Positions 22,594 to 34,604 are shown, numbered from the stretch's first letter. The stretch: 64,000 nucleotides of DNA from Halicephalobus mephisto (GCA_009193035.1 SWDT01000081.1:124001-188000), one strand, 5' to 3'. Notes: generated by a model from the sequence alone, not told the origin. Numbers and translations: made by a program.

Positions 22594-24109
22594 CTAATCA
22601 GAATCATCTGACATAACTCCACTGCCTGCCGGTGTTTCAGGAGCAGCTCTCATTTTCGGCTCTAGTTTTGTCGTCAAAAATGCATTCCAAGTTTTCACCT
22701 TGTCCTGGAGAATTGTCATCATCTGTGGAATAACCGGTGCAGATTGTTCAATAACCACTGTAGTTACACTTTCAATTTTCTTCAAAAGTTTCATCACTTG
22801 TTGTTTTTCTTCTTCTTTAGAGTTCCAAGGATCCAAATCAAGAAACTTGTATAAAAAATCATTCAACAAATCCGGTGATTTTGCTGCAAAAACTTATTCA
22901 GTAACTATTTCTAAATTTTCAAACCTTACAAAGCTTATCCAGCCCGTACTTCAACCCAGCCAGAGCAATGTGAGTGGGAGCATACATCAGCATCGCGTCT
23001 CCAGCCAGTGCCATCTAAATATTACCATTTCAATTGACTGAATCTATCTCTTTGTGAAAATTTGTGAAATCTATTAATATACAGTACTATTATACGATTA
23101 CAAAAATCAAAAATGAACTTTTTACAAAATCACCTCAACATGAATTTCCAGAACTCGCCGAAAACTACAGCAATCTACAATTTCGCTTTTCTGTGATTAT
23201 TTCGTAATTTTGGGTGATTTCGCAATCATATATCATAAAAACAATAAATTAATATTTCTACAAAATCACTTGGACTCGATTTTACAGAAACTTTCAAAAA
23301 CTAAGGTAATCTACGTGATGATTATTTCGTAATCAACATTTAGAACTATGTTCTAATTAAACAGATCTAGAACCTTCCGATTAAAACCACACCTCCAAAA
23401 GCTCTGTTCATCTTCCAAGATCAAAAATTACATATGAAACTCAAGAAATACCCAAAAAAACTACAACACCAAGACACTATCAAAAACAAATTATTCCTTG
23501 TTACTTCAATGTAAAATTCAAACTCACATCAAAAAACTCCATAGCAGGCTTTCTTACTTGTTCCAAATCAAAATCAATCAACGGAAGCCTTGTCTTCATT
23601 TCTATCAAATGTCCTTCAAAAGCTCTAAAAGGCGCATGAACAGTTAATTGAAAATCCAAATATTCCATTAATTTCGGTTCTGTTCTCAATATCAATTCTG
23701 CATTTTTATCCGGTTCACCATTTTTCAAATTTCTTACAAATTGTTCTGTTCGAATATTAAACTCATCAACTTTCGCTGCTAAAAAATGACATGTCATCAT
23801 AACTGATTTCGGAGTGTATTCTAATGGAGTAGTTTTCAAATAAAACCTTTTATAATACATTAATGCCGTCCATCTAACAGCTGGAGGAAGTTCTGGTTTA
23901 AATTCTTTCCCAAATTTAATTCCAGTATCTGCAACAACTCTACAAAACAGTTTTTCTTCTTCCGGGTTCAAAAACATCGAAAGTTGGTCTTCAGAATCTA
24001 AAAAAGGCCTATGACGATCTATATAAGCTTGATTAAGGGCATTTCTTCTTGTTTCTAGTTCATCCGCCGTAAAAGTCCAGTACCGTTTCTGCGTACTTGT
24101 CGCATACAT
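22594..24109 (-). CDS. cyh-1: Cyclin H (CDK7 partner, TFIIH/CAK)
   Basis: Exons 24109-23528, 23014-22930 and 22883-22594, 318 aa. MYATSTQKRYWTF is the family's N-terminal signature (human MYHNSSQKRHWTF). The two cyclin folds show AVRWTALMYYKRFYLKTTPL, HFLAAKVDEFN, LNFHLxVHxPxRxFEGxLI-like YLDFQLTVHAPFRAFEG, then YAPTHIALAGLKYG. Cyclin H with CDK7 and MAT1 forms CAK and the TFIIH kinase. The acidic tail ends MSDDSD. The frame opens 27 nt further upstream (MELDIVGFR), but TTTAG lies one base before the MYATS codon, so I use that start. It is 257 bp behind the ZNF800-like gene on the same strand, consistent with an operon, and converges on cat-1 with 101 bp between stops. Confidence 0.92.
23015..23527. 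other. Long cyclin H intron
   Basis: 513 nt, AT-rich, with scattered GATTATTTCGTAAT and ATTTCGCAATCATATATC pieces that resemble the dispersed intronic repeats elsewhere. No exon fits inside. Confidence 0.4.
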
Positions 24110-24366
24110 TCTAAATCCTACAATATCCAACTCCATTCCAAAAATTCAAAAAATAAATTCCACCGATTTTCAACGGTTAATAACTTCAAAATTCCAAAAT
24201 AAAGCAATCAATTATTTCAAAAACAAATGCGAAGCAATTAGTCTACGAAAGACAACATTGGCTATAACACAATTATAATCGAAAAAAAAATAAAAAATTA
24301 ATCATTTAAAAAAGAAAAACTTTAAACCTTCAAGATTTCATCCGTTTACAAAAAGCAATCACTTTT

Positions 24367-27300
24367 CTATTGAGCAACATCTGTTTCCATTGCATCATCC
24401 GGAATAGAAACTTGAACAGGTGTATTTTTCGATTCTTGAGAAATTACTGTTGGTAAATTTTCTCCTGTTTCAACAGAACTAGATTGAAAATCAACAAGTG
24501 TTTCCTGAGACATTTCAGACAATACAGCATCAGTTACAGTAGATCCTTGTGAATCAGTTACTGACCGTTCCTCACTTCTCGATTTCGAAATCTCAGAACC
24601 CATATGAGTAGATAAATATTGAGAAGACAATGGTCTCTGTGGTTGAGCTTGTTTCGGAGTCATAGCTCGCGGAAAACTCGATGGAACCGTCATTGATCTC
24701 TTAGTACTTTCATTAACAGGAGTTTCTGGTTTCTCCATAGACGGCGTAAAAGACAATGGTCTAGTAGGTGTAACTTCTTTCGGAGGTACTTCTTTAGCAT
24801 TTCCAGAAGTAGGTGTTTTCATAGGAGATCTAGGTTTATTCAAAATATTTGGAATAGATTTTCTTAAAATTTCTGCTTTCTTAGGTGTAGCTACAGTAAG
24901 AATATCAGCATCTGGTCCAATAATATTTCTTTCATATTCAGGCTGTGGAATATGTGGAACATAATTATTTTCACAAACTATTTTTCCCGTTGTATATTGA
25001 TATTGTCCTGGCATTTGACCATGTACAATTTGAATCAATTGATCTGCATGTTCCTGATTCATAACAATTGGTCCATCACCAGAAATAAGATAACTCTCAG
25101 GAGCATATTCCAATTTCGGACAAAATTTCTTCATCAAATGATTTCTCATATCCTCTAGATAAAACGCTCCAACATCACACAAAGCACATCTGAATCTAAC
25201 AACTCTAACATGACTTAATACATGTCGTATTCCAAGTTCCTCCGTCGCAATTGTAGCCATGCATTCCAAGCAAGTATAACTTCCCATAGCAGGCAAATAT
25301 TTCAATGCTCTCAAAAACTTGGTCTTATCATTATTAACGAATTCAAATGTCATTGAATCCAACATTGCCGTTCTAGAACGACCAATATTACTGGCACTTG
25401 ATTCAGGAGAAATTTGTTCTTCCGCGATCTAAAAAACAATTATCATATAAAAAGTACTACAAAACCATACTTTAAGGATATCATTATTGCTATTATCATC
25501 CGAAACATTCAAAAGCTGTTTCCTTCTTCCTGAGCCTTTTGATGGAGAACTCAATTCAGAGCCATTTTGACTAGAAGATGGTGGAAGAACCCAATTAGTC
25601 ATATCAGGAAAATCAAGCTGAGAATAAGAATCCTTGTTTTTCCCTTTTTTGATATTCTGAGGTTTAACAGGAGAAGCAGTTTTAGCCTTCTTAATTGATT
25701 GCATCAATGCTTCTCTCGACATTGCTTTAACTGGAGAAACTCCAACTTCACCACTAGTTGAGGTATTTTCTGAAAAAGCAGCAGATTGAACTGGTTCGTC
25801 TTCAGTAACTTCACTTTTAACAGTAACCATTTCGACTTGATATGGAGATTCTGTGGCGGATGCAGAAGTTAAAGAAAATTTGTGTTTTTTCTTTGGTGGA
25901 GCTTTTCCAGATGCTTTAAATTCTTCTTCAGTTGTAGCAAAATCAAAATTAGTAATATTTCTAGGACGTCTTAAAGTTCTTCTTGCTCTTCTTTCTGCGA
26001 GACTAGATTCAGGCTCAGGAGTTCGGGATTGTGTGTCAGGAGAAGATTCCGAACGAGTTTCACAATTATCATCTAGTTCTTTTTCATCGTTTTGTTCGTT
26101 CAATTCAGTTTGTTCAGTTTCTGGTTCAATTTCTTGTTCCTCTTCCAATTCCTCATCTTTCTGAGAAGATTCCAAATTCTTCAATTTTTCTTTCACTTCA
26201 TTCAAAACCTTGACAGTTTTCTTTTTTCCAGGTTTCCTTCTTCCTCTTCTATTTCCTGGTTTAGCCGTCTTTGGTGTAGCTACAGAAGAGCCTTTCTTAG
26301 GCTCAGAATTTGAAGCCCTTGTGTCTTCATCAACATCAGAATCGATTGGAGACAAACTTCCAGGTCTGTTGGGGCTTTCTTTCTTCTTCGATTTCGCACT
26401 TTGAGTTTCAGCGTCCTTCTTCCTTTTTTCTATATGTTTCTGTTTAACTTCAGCATGGTCTTTCAGCAAATGAGCATTCAATTTGTCGGACCTACAAATA
26501 ATCACCCTCAAATAATGCTAAAAAAGCAATCACATACGATCTGTGAACAGTTTTGCATAGGAAGCAAGCGTACCATCCTTCTTTCCCTCTTCCAACTTTT
26601 GCATAATCTTGAGCAGTCATCGGACGATTATGCTTCACAGTCAAGTGATATGCTAAAGCTAAAACATCCCCAAAAGGCTTGACATCCTTGCATGTTGAGA
26701 AGAGACACTGACAAGCAGCAGGATTGACAGAATCAAGGACATCCTTGTAAATAAAGTCCAAAACAATCAACTAAAAACAACAATCAGTTAATATTCAATA
26801 CCAAGCAGCTTACTTCACGCCAAGACATGGTTTTTTCCTCTTTTTCCATTTTGGTTTTTCTTCTGAGTGTCATATCGGCTTGGCAATGACGGCTATCATC
26901 CTGAGGCATGATGAGGAGCGCCCCATCATCTGGAACTCTTTCCTTGATAGCCATGAGCTCGTTCATTCGAGTAACGGCCTGAAAAAGATAAATTGAAAGA
27001 AAGCCCATATATGGAAACTACTTGGTAACCATCTTCGAATGTGGTTGTCGGTAGATATCTAGAAACAGTAGGCAGTGTATATAGTTCAATGCGATTCTGA
27101 AAGATTTGATATATGAATTATGACTATAAGAAGGGAGAAATTCACCAAATCATCTTCAATAGTAGTTGTCTGGATCTTCTTCTGGACAGCACTGACGACA
27201 TTGACTTTACTTTTGCCTGGAAGTTTTCTTTTTTCTTTGTCCTTATCCGGACACAACTCCTCGGCATGCTTCGATAGGACATTGTGGATATTCGTCCGGC

Positions 27301-28336
27301 ACGAAGAACGGCAATACTGACGCTTATGAGCAATCACGTTGGCGATTGATCGATATAGATTTCTGCAGAATCTGGAAGATATTTTACATTAAAAACTGAT
27401 ATATTTCATTATTTGCAAATTTAAATCAGAAGTGAAGGGAAGACAGAAGAGAACTAAAAGCCTTAAGCATAAATCAATGGGATCTACATATATAGTATGC
27501 GAACGTGCAAGATCACAAGGTATCCTGTATCTCATCATTCTTATATGAAATTACCTAAATCCAAGCATATCTTACTGCAATATCCTTGTTTATCCCCGGA
27601 TTTCATATGAAATTAATACAAAAAAGTTTAAATGAGAAACTAAACTCCTCTAAGACTCAACAGTGATGCTTGCGTTTCCGACCAAACTGCTTATCCAAAA
27701 TCCTATAAATCTCAATAATTAGTGGCAATTTCACTCATTTAGCATCAGAGGAACGTGATATAGGCAGTGTTACATGGATGTTAAAGGATAAAAAGCCCAA
27801 GTTGGCGACTCAGTTCCCAGCAACTCGAGACCATTACTGGGTCAATTTTGATTAGATGGCTTAGAAAGCGGTTTTCATATATCGTTTTTTATATCATCCC
27901 AGGGTAATTGCAGCCCCTGAAAACGATAATGAGGAGAACGGGACCCATTAATACATCTAGAAGAAAAACTAGGAAGTTACGGATGTGTAAAGTTGCACTA
28001 CATGACATCTACTACCAGAACTGGATTCCAGAGTCATTAGAGCTTCCATCGAGCACTTTGTTCATGATATCGGATGACATAACACAGTAAATCAATAATG
28101 TGATGGTATAAGGAATTTTCGAAATTATTAAAACACAGATAATAATGAAAATTCAGAATCCTCGAAACCAACCTGCATTCGTAAATAACATCAATTTCAT
28201 ACTTCATCAGATCTTTAATCTCATCAGAACCCTCCATATAAGCCCTACCAAGGAACTCAGCCCCATTTCCCCCTGTCGGGACGGGCAACATTATACCGAT
28301 TGGATCGTCAGGAGCGCCTATTGACGAAGATGCCAT
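24367..28336 (-). CDS. ZNF800-like C2H2 zinc-finger nuclear protein
   Basis: Exons 28336-28173, 27371-27146, 27096-27022, 26978-26814, 26770-26538, 26491-25471 and 25428-24367, 981 aa with every phase matching. Residues about 45-75, YEIDVIYECRFCRNLYRSIA followed by NVIAHKRQYC, match ZNF800's DVDTIFECKLCRSLFRG...ITHKKFYC. Further fingers: CFLCKTVHRSSDKLNAHLLKDH near residue 222, CLECMATIATEELGIRHVLSH and CALCDVGAFYLEDMRNHLMKKFC near residues 660-715. Between lies a long basic then acidic disordered part (GNRRGRRKPGKKK; runs of E). The C-terminus is rich in S, T and P. ZNF800 is a transcriptional repressor in vertebrates. The first intron is about 800 nt with no gene in it. Identity is good for the N-terminal finger, family-level for the rest. 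Confidence 0.72.
27372..28172. other. First intron of the ZNF800-like gene
   Basis: 801 nt, AT-rich, with several (T/C)ATATATG-like motifs. The 60-codon plus ORF at 27908-28090 shows no family and crosses the intron boundary region without splice support. Confidence 0.4.
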
Positions 28337-28687
28337 TGAAGACTTTCGACTTCCTTCAAAACAGCAGTAGTAGTCTTGTTGGACCTAAGACACTATTCCT
28401 GAAACGGACGGGCATGAGATTAGGATAACAGAGGAAAGTGGAATGAAAACGAGAATCAGAACAACAAAATGGAACAAGAGGAGGGTGCGTTATTTAACTG
28501 TTCAAAATTCGCGCGACACAAGTCCTGCCGCGATCCAGACTAATCCATTTTTCCACTCCCCAGTGATTTGTAATTTGCATCAAGTTTTTAAGGCTTTTAT
28601 TATCCAACAAGATAAATACCAAGACTAAATATTACAGAACCGACGAACAATTTTAATAGTCATAAAACCGACTATTCAATGCCAAGT
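28337..28687. other. Spacer between NDK and the ZNF800-like gene
   Basis: 351 bp. On the minus strand CGTTTCAG occurs about 60 nt before the ZNF800-like ATG and could be a trans-splice acceptor. A GC-rich patch TTCGCGCGACACAAG near 28508 may be promoter. No coding signal. Confidence 0.35.
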
Positions 28688-29382
28688 TCATTCGTAAAGG
28701 TCGTCAAAAGTTGGGAGTCTGTACTCATTGAATTCTTCGGGCTTGAACCAGTGGGCAATTTCGCGATTGGCAGACTCAACGGAGTCGGATCCGTGGCAAA
28801 TGTTACGGCCAGTTTGGACACAGTAGTCACCACGGATGGTTCCGGGAGCAGAGGCAAGTGGGTTGGTGGCACCGAGCATGGCACGTCCTTGCTTGACGAC
28901 GTCGAGACCTTCCCAGACCATGGCGAAGATGGGGCCGGAGGTCATGTACTGGATCAATCCGGGGAAGAAAGCCTTGTCCTTCAGGTCTTGGTAGTGAACT
29001 TCGAGGTGCTGCTTTCCGGGAGTCACCAACTTGGCGGCAACAAGTTTGTATCCACGTTCTTCGAAGCGCAGAACGATCTTTCCGACGAGACCACGACGAA
29101 CACCGTCGGGCTTTACAGCGATGAAAGTACGTTCAGTGTTGGACATTTTTAAACAAGCCTGGAACATGTAGAATTATGAACGACACAAAAAAATCCACGC
29201 ACGTCTGAGGAACAGAAATCCTGGGTGGAGTCAACAGCTAAGCTGAGGCTCAGAACTAGCAGGATTGCGTTAACCAACCATGAATACAAAATTCTCATTG
29301 GCAGAGAAAGAACTAAAGCGAGGAGGATTAAGATTATCACGCAGAAAATGAGTAAATAGGGTATATATGGCATGGTTGTCAA
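28688..29382 (-). CDS. ndk-1: Nucleoside diphosphate kinase, with alternative membrane-anchor exon
   Basis: The enzyme itself is 29146-28688, 152 aa: [54 protein letters not shown] and the active-site [12 protein letters not shown] with the phospho-histidine. It swaps terminal phosphates among NTPs and NDPs. TTCCAG lies 13 nt before the ATG. Upstream, an open frame 29382-29203 (60 codons) ends at GAC|GTGCGT, and a 44-nt intron brings it in frame to GCT TGT TTA AAA ATG, the codons just before the enzyme start. The result would be a 217-residue form with two hydrophobic segments ([20 protein letters not shown] and [19 protein letters not shown]). The short cytosolic form is near certain; the anchored form is a prediction from phase and intron length only. 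Confidence 0.93.
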
Positions 29383-29715
29383 GGAAATTTAAACAATAAA
29401 TTAACTTCCACGAATTTTACACGGATAACGGCACGTAATTACGTTACATAGAGGACATGGAGAGATAGTAGACGAATACTGCCACAGTTCATGGAGAGAA
29501 GTTGAGCAAACAATGAGGAGAAGCAAGAAAATAAAGGGAATAAAGTAGGGAGAGCGATGGGTCCGGAGCGAGTTCCCGTCTCCGACTGGCCGGAAAGAAA
29601 CAATCGCTACAGGATCGGTATTCTGCGTTGAGTGTTTTGTTCACTTTCTCCGTCGTTGAAATTGGATTTTCTCTATTACTTTTGATTTCTCATATATCGA
29701 TTTTTAGTAAAAACA
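29383..29715. promoter_or_regulatory. Divergent promoter, NDK / ELP4
   Basis: 333 bp between head-to-head housekeeping genes. ATCGCTACAGGA at 29603-29614 is repeated exactly at 40440-40451, upstream of EXOSC1. TTTTTAG lies about 10 nt before the ELP4 ATG and may be its trans-splice acceptor. Confidence 0.4.
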
Positions 29716-30717
29716 ATGTTGGGACCAGGTGCTGCGAATTACCCAAAGCTTCCACCGAGTCTCAGTGGTGTGAAACGAACCAGGACGACAAACACAACTT
29801 CCCTAGGAATCGAGGCTTTCGACAAGCTGATCGAAGATGGGATTCCCTTCCCTTCTGTTGTCTTGATCGACGAACGAAGGTCCAAGAAGTACTCACGGAT
29901 TCTGACAAGGCTGCTGATTGCCGAAGGAATCAAGAATAATCAGAAAATCTGGATTTCTGAAAGCAGGAGAGGAGAACTGGATGAATTACTGAACTCGATT
30001 CCTTCTGAAATGTCTGGCTTATCGATTGCTGGAGACACTCAGTCCAAGCCGAAGATCAATGAGGACTCGATGAAAATTGCCTGGAGGTACAACACTGCTC
30101 CCCAAGTCGGAACCCAAACCACGGGCCGTGAGAAATTCGATCTCGCCAAATCTCTACCTAGATCTGAAATTGATCTCTCTAGAGTAACTACATGCCACTA
30201 CGATACTCTAGCTACCCTTGAGGACAAGTTATTCAAAGAGTTGAAGGATTCTAGTGTGGATATTTTAAATGGATCTGTAACGACTGCACTTCGAGTCTGC
30301 TTGCCGAATCTGACGTCGACGCTAGCCCCTCCCAGCAATCTGATCTCTTTCCTCGTAAAGCTTCGTGCACATATTTTTTCAGCAGCTTCTGTAGTCATGA
30401 TTACAATTGACGGAGATCTACTCGATGAACCGACGTTGAAACTTGTGTATTCCCTCGCCGACACTGTTTTCGCCCTCCATTCGAATGCTCCTGAGATTCT
30501 TGGAGGAAGACTGGAGATCGTCAAGTTCCCAAGATGCTATGGATCAGCCCCACTCAAAAGAGAAAACTGCGATTTCAATTACAAGGACACCAGACACACT
30601 GTCGAGTTGAAGAGGATCCATCTGGATCCAGAAGGCCTGGAGAAACCACAAGATTCCAACGACCCTCTTTTGCCGAAGTTGAAAGAACTCGGAGTTTTAG
30701 CCACAGATGAAGATTAA
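29716..30717 (+). CDS. elpc-4: Elongator complex protein 4 (ELP4/PAXNEB)
   Basis: A single uninterrupted exon, 333 aa, unusual in this intron-rich stretch. The RecA-like fold of ELP4 shows GIEAFDKLIEDGIPFPSVVL, SRILTRLLIAEGIKN, the family hallmark MKIAWRY near residue 123, and SAASVVMITIDGDLLDEPTL, DTVFALHS and LEIVKFPR. ELP4, with ELP5 and ELP6, forms the hexameric ring that helps Elongator modify wobble uridines in tRNA. It is the first gene of an apparent two-gene operon: the next ATG is 64 nt after this stop, with TTTTCAG one base before it. Confidence 0.9.
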   Translation: MLGPGAANYPKLPPSLSGVKRTRTTNTTSLGIEAFDKLIEDGIPFPSVVLIDERRSKKYSRILTRLLIAEGIKNNQKIWISESRRGELDELLNSIPSEMSGLSIAGDTQSKPKINEDSMKIAWRYNTAPQVGTQTTGREKFDLAKSLPRSEIDLSRVTTCHYDTLATLEDKLFKELKDSSVDILNGSVTTALRVCLPNLTSTLAPPSNLISFLVKLRAHIFSAASVVMITIDGDLLDEPTLKLVYSLADTVFALHSNAPEILGGRLEIVKFPRCYGSAPLKRENCDFNYKDTRHTVELKRIHLDPEGLEKPQDSNDPLLPKLKELGVLATDED

Positions 30718-30781
30718 TTTCGTGTCGTGGTTCATTCGTGATATATTTTCGTTGATTTTTATTAAAAAATAAATTTTCAGG

Positions 30782-31917
30782 ATGCCTCCATTAATCCGGC
30801 CGGTTAGTGAATTTTTACCGGTGTTTTCCAGATGCTTATCGACAGTTTCTCCATCAGAGTTGCCAGTGTTCCGGGAATCCTTCGAGCTTCCAGAAGCCTT
30901 CGACCACAGGACATGGTTCCCGATGCACATGTCTGTCCAGATGAAGAAAATGGAAGGAAAACTACGGTCTGTGGATTTAATATTAGAAGTCCATGACGCC
31001 AGGATTGCCCTAACTGGAAGAAATCCAAACTTCTATCAGCAATTGTACGCTATTCGTCCTCATATTCTAGTCATGAACAAAATGGACTTGATCAACTTGA
31101 AAAAGTACAGGTGGGATTTTTAAAGATATTCATATAAGCAGTTTTTGTAGAAAACCAATAGAAGAATACTACCACAATCAAGGAGTCAAAAATATTGTCT
31201 GGACGGACTGCAAGAGGAAAGTAGGGTCAGCCTTGAAGGACCTACAGGCGATGATGCTGGATTGCCTTCGATCAGAACACAGATTCAATAGGCAAGTGAA
31301 AACCGAATATCAGGTGATGGTCGTCGGCATCCCGAACGTAGGCAAATCTTCTGTCATCAACGCCCTTAGAGGCTACAACCTCGGGAAAAGGAATGAAGCA
31401 ACTGCTGAAGGCAATCGACCAGGAGTAACCACCCGAGTCCAAAACAGAATCAGGATCCTCGACAAACCTCCTGTCTACATCTTAGACACTCCTGGAGTCC
31501 TCTCTCCAAGTTCAAGAAATGTGGACGACACTATGAAGCTAGCCATTTGTGACCTTATCCTGGAATCAGCAACGAAACCAGAATATGTCGCTGATTATCT
31601 CCTCTATTGGCTCAACAAGTATGTCTTAAACTCTTTCCAGAAACAATTCAAAACTTTTCAGGAATCAGGATTTCTCCTACCTCAAACTACTAGAACTCGA
31701 ATGTGGACCAACAGATGATATCCAGAGACTTTTCATTGAGATTTCCAAGAAGCACGATCTGAGAACAAGGAAATTCATTGCCAACGAATACGTAGAAAGA
31801 TGGGATTTTGACAGAGCGAGGGCAATGTTCATAACCTTATTCAGAAAACATCGAATTCGAGATTCCTTTCTTGACAAAGACCGGCTTGAAGAAGAAATGG
31901 CTAAATTAGGTCTATAG
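30782..31917 (+). CDS. mtg-1: Mitochondrial ribosome-associated GTPase 1 (MTG1)
   Basis: Exons 30782-31110, 31151-31618 and 31662-31917, 350 aa. The basic/serine-rich start (MPPLIRPVSEFLPVFSRCL) fits a mitochondrial signal. It is a circularly permuted GTPase of the YlqF/MTG1 type: VLEVHDAR-like ILEVHDARIALTGRNP, then G4 NKMDL before G1 GIPNVGKSS, G2 RPGVTT and G3 DTPGV. MTG1 helps assemble the mitochondrial large ribosomal subunit. It is the second cistron after ELP4. It ends 37 bp from the stop of the convergent MPP-alpha gene; its AATAAA at 31942-31947 lies in that gap. Confidence 0.93.
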
Positions 31918-31954
31918 ATTTCTATTCATGAACACAACAAAAATAAAACGAATC

Positions 31955-33775
31955 CTAAGATTGCTTAAATGCACTTGTCCAATAGTTGACTCCGACTTTG
32001 GTGTCGAGCTCCTTCAAGGACCTTTTAGCGACGGCAGAGTCAATCTTCTCGAACGATGGCATCTCCTTCAAGTCACCGTAGCCAACAATAGAAGGCTTTG
32101 TAGAGAGCATTCTAGCAGCAATACGTTTAATATCCGTATTAGTTACAGCATCTAAAATAGAGAATATACATCACTTCCTCAACGGCGAAACAAACCGATT
32201 TTCTGAGCATATTCTTCAGGTTTTATTCTCTTGTCCTTATGAGTCAAAACTTGTCTGGCCAAGTCTTCAAATTGAACAGGTCTCATCTCCAAATTCATTA
32301 GAATTTGAGATTTGAGTTGAACTTTTGCCCTTTCCAATTCATCTTCCCGAACACCGTCAACTAACCTCAGGAATTCGTTAAGAATGACTTTGACCATATG
32401 TTGGAAGTTTTCAGGAGGACCGGAAGCTCTAATCGAAAAGATTCCGGCATCCGCATACGAGTGATTGAACGCTGTTGCATTGTACATCCAGTGATAACTG
32501 AAATCACCGATGGTTACGAAATTGGAATTCACAGGGAACTTACTGATGGAGGACATCAACATACAGTCTTGTGTACATGCCTTTTCCTGGTCCTCCGGCA
32601 CTGAAGCTTCCTCCGCCTCCCATCAACGTGTTCAAGACGCAGAAAGTGACAAAATCAGGGTGTTTCAGTCCAACACTTTCAAATCCAAGGACAAAATGGG
32701 CCAGGTTTGGGAATCCAGCAGGTCCAAGTGCGATTTTGCTCAAGTCCCTCTGGACTCTGTATTCTCCTCCAGTGTATTGGGCTATAGAATTGTCCACAGG
32801 CGGAAGAGATGGCAGTAATAAAGATGGGTTCTCCGCCCATGAGGTTTTCGTTGGATCAAAGAGCTTTTCAGCAGCAGTTCTGAGAGCATTGTGATCAACC
32901 CCGACACCGGATACAACGATTCTGTTTGGCGTGTAATACTGACTTAAATACGAGAACAGATGTTGTCTTGTTATTGATCTCGCTGCTTCGCTCTTGCAGT
33001 ACTTTGACAATCCGAGTGTATTTCCTTGAAAAGCAGCCGCATGAACCCAATCTATGAGAAGAGGCTCGCATTCCGGATTCCTCGCTAATGCATCATTCTC
33101 GAAAGCAATGACGTTAGCGGCTAATTCTACCTAAATTTAAGAAGGAGTAAGGCAATAATGGTCAAAATCTTACTTCTTCCTCCAAAAAACTCGGCCGGAA
33201 CACAGCGTCAGCTATTACGGACAAAATTTCCTCGAATCCATCACTTTGGCAACTGGAAGCATAGAGAAAAGTGTCCTTTGTTGATTGACAGTCGATCAGA
33301 GCACCTCTTTCTTCCATCATCTTCAGCACTAAATCCCGACTGTAGTTCTTCGTCGACGAAAAAGCAAGTTTTTCAATCATATGGGTCGTGCCGAGGGGGT
33401 AGTTGACTTCATACCTCGGACCGCTGTCGATGGCCACTCCAATTGTGCAGTATTTGCCAGGATTCTGCTCTGTTGCGATCCTCAATCCGTTTGGCAATGT
33501 AGATATCTCTGCATCAAAGCTTTTGAAAACTTCATGACCAGCGTTCTTCGAAACAGAAAGACCAGGGATCCCTTCGTTGAGAGGAATAGCGTTTATATTA
33601 ATATTAGCCTAAAATTCGTTTTTATATATGGAAATAGTTAACAATATAAACTTACTTGTTTCTGAAGAACGTTGGAAGTATGGACATACCTGCTGAGACT
33701 TCTGGAACGGATTACAGTTTATCATAAAAACGAACAACTCTACCTTGATGCTAGATTGAAGAGTTTAGCCTTCAT
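31955..33775 (-). CDS. mppa-1: Mitochondrial processing peptidase alpha subunit (MPPA/PMPCA)
   Basis: Exons 33775-33744, 33701-33656, 33608-33174, 33130-32544, 32497-32196 and 32151-31955, 532 aa. The N-terminus MKAKLFNLASRSLSRYVHTS is a typical mitochondrial presequence. TLPNGLRIATEQ and FLEEEVELAANVIAFENDAL are M16-family blocks, and there is no HxxEH zinc site, as expected for alpha (TTHMIEKLAF instead). The glycine-rich substrate loop GGGGSFSAGGPGKGM is diagnostic of alpha, followed by HWMYNATAFNHSYAD. MPP cleaves import presequences in the matrix. The stop is 37 bp from that of MTG1, so transcripts probably overlap tail to tail. Confidence 0.95.
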
Positions 33776-34059
33776 CTTCGAGATAATCCTAGAGGTGATG
33801 ATCCTTGTGGATTCTGAAGAATGATAAAAAACGAAGAAGGGTATTCTTCAGAAATTTAGACGGAAAGGATATTGCAGCAAAAAATCAGAAAAAAGAGCGA
33901 GTTGAATTCGCATCGAGACAATCCCAAGGCGCGGGGTTATATTTTTGAATCTTGACTTTGGATTCACTTTCCGTCGTTCTTCTGACGCTCGTTTTCTTCT
34001 TTGTTTTCCTTTATTTTTTTAATTTCCACTTAATCTACATCAACTTTAGCCCAGTTCTA
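33776..34059. promoter_or_regulatory. Divergent promoter, MPP-alpha / coiled-coil gene
   Basis: 284 bp between head-to-head starts. CAACTTTAG at about 34041-34049 is the likely trans-splice acceptor for the plus-strand gene. A GGCGCGGGG patch lies near 33930. Nothing else was recognised. Confidence 0.35.
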
Positions 34060-34604
34060 ATGGAAAAACTCCGTTCTTCGTTTGAAACCACATTGAACAC
34101 CCTCACTTCTGAATGTCTACAGCCGAAATTCATAAAAATCCACGCCATCAACCACTTGGGCCAGACGATCAGGACAGCCAAGTGTGAAGAAGTCAGAAAT
34201 GAAGTCCTGAAGGAGTTCCAACAACGCTGCAAGGAACACTTTGATGTTTTGATCCAGGAATTTGAGGTTGGTTGAAAACCCGCTTCTGGTCGATATATCG
34301 GTTTCGATTTCCAGGTTGAACAAAGGATCCAAGAACGTGAGAAACTTGTAACTGAACAGAAGAACAGGAAGGGGACGAAGGGATGGCGAGTAACTGGCAA
34401 CATTGATTTGGATTTCTACGGCGACAGTAGACCTATCATGCTTGAGCATCTGGAGAATTTGAGGAGATTATCTGATGAGCTCGAAACAGAACTTAAAGTA
34501 AGTTTTAGCTTTATTATTTCCCTAGGATATACTTTTAGGCAGAGAAAAAAACGTTCAACGAACTTTCCGGCGGTATTCGTAAACAAATTGACAACCTTCG
34601 TTGA
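34060..34604 (+). CDS. Small coiled-coil protein, possibly Nnf1/PMF1 kinetochore family
   Basis: Exons 34060-34266, 34315-34497 and 34539-34604, 151 aa; introns 48 and 41 nt. Almost wholly helical and charged: AINHLGQTIRTAKCEEVRNE, HFDVLIQEFEVEQRIQEREK, a short loop WRVTGNIDLDFYG, then ENLRRLSDELETELKAEKKT. Length and heptad pattern resemble Nnf1/PMF1 (C. elegans KBP-1), but no signature confirms it and other small coiled-coil subunits fit as well. The ATG lies 10 nt after TTTAG. AATAAA at 34667-34672 follows the stop. A real gene on structure; function is a guess. Confidence 0.6.

Noticed and set aside
26401..26682. Plus-strand ORFs across 25853-26682
   Set aside because: They lie opposite the low-complexity acidic/basic exons of the ZNF800-like gene and consist of S/F/L runs produced by GAA/AAG codons read backwards.
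28679..29152. 157-codon plus-strand ORF opposite NDK
   Set aside because: It is the antisense shadow of the GC-richer NDK coding exon; the minus frame carries all NDK motifs and this one matches no family.
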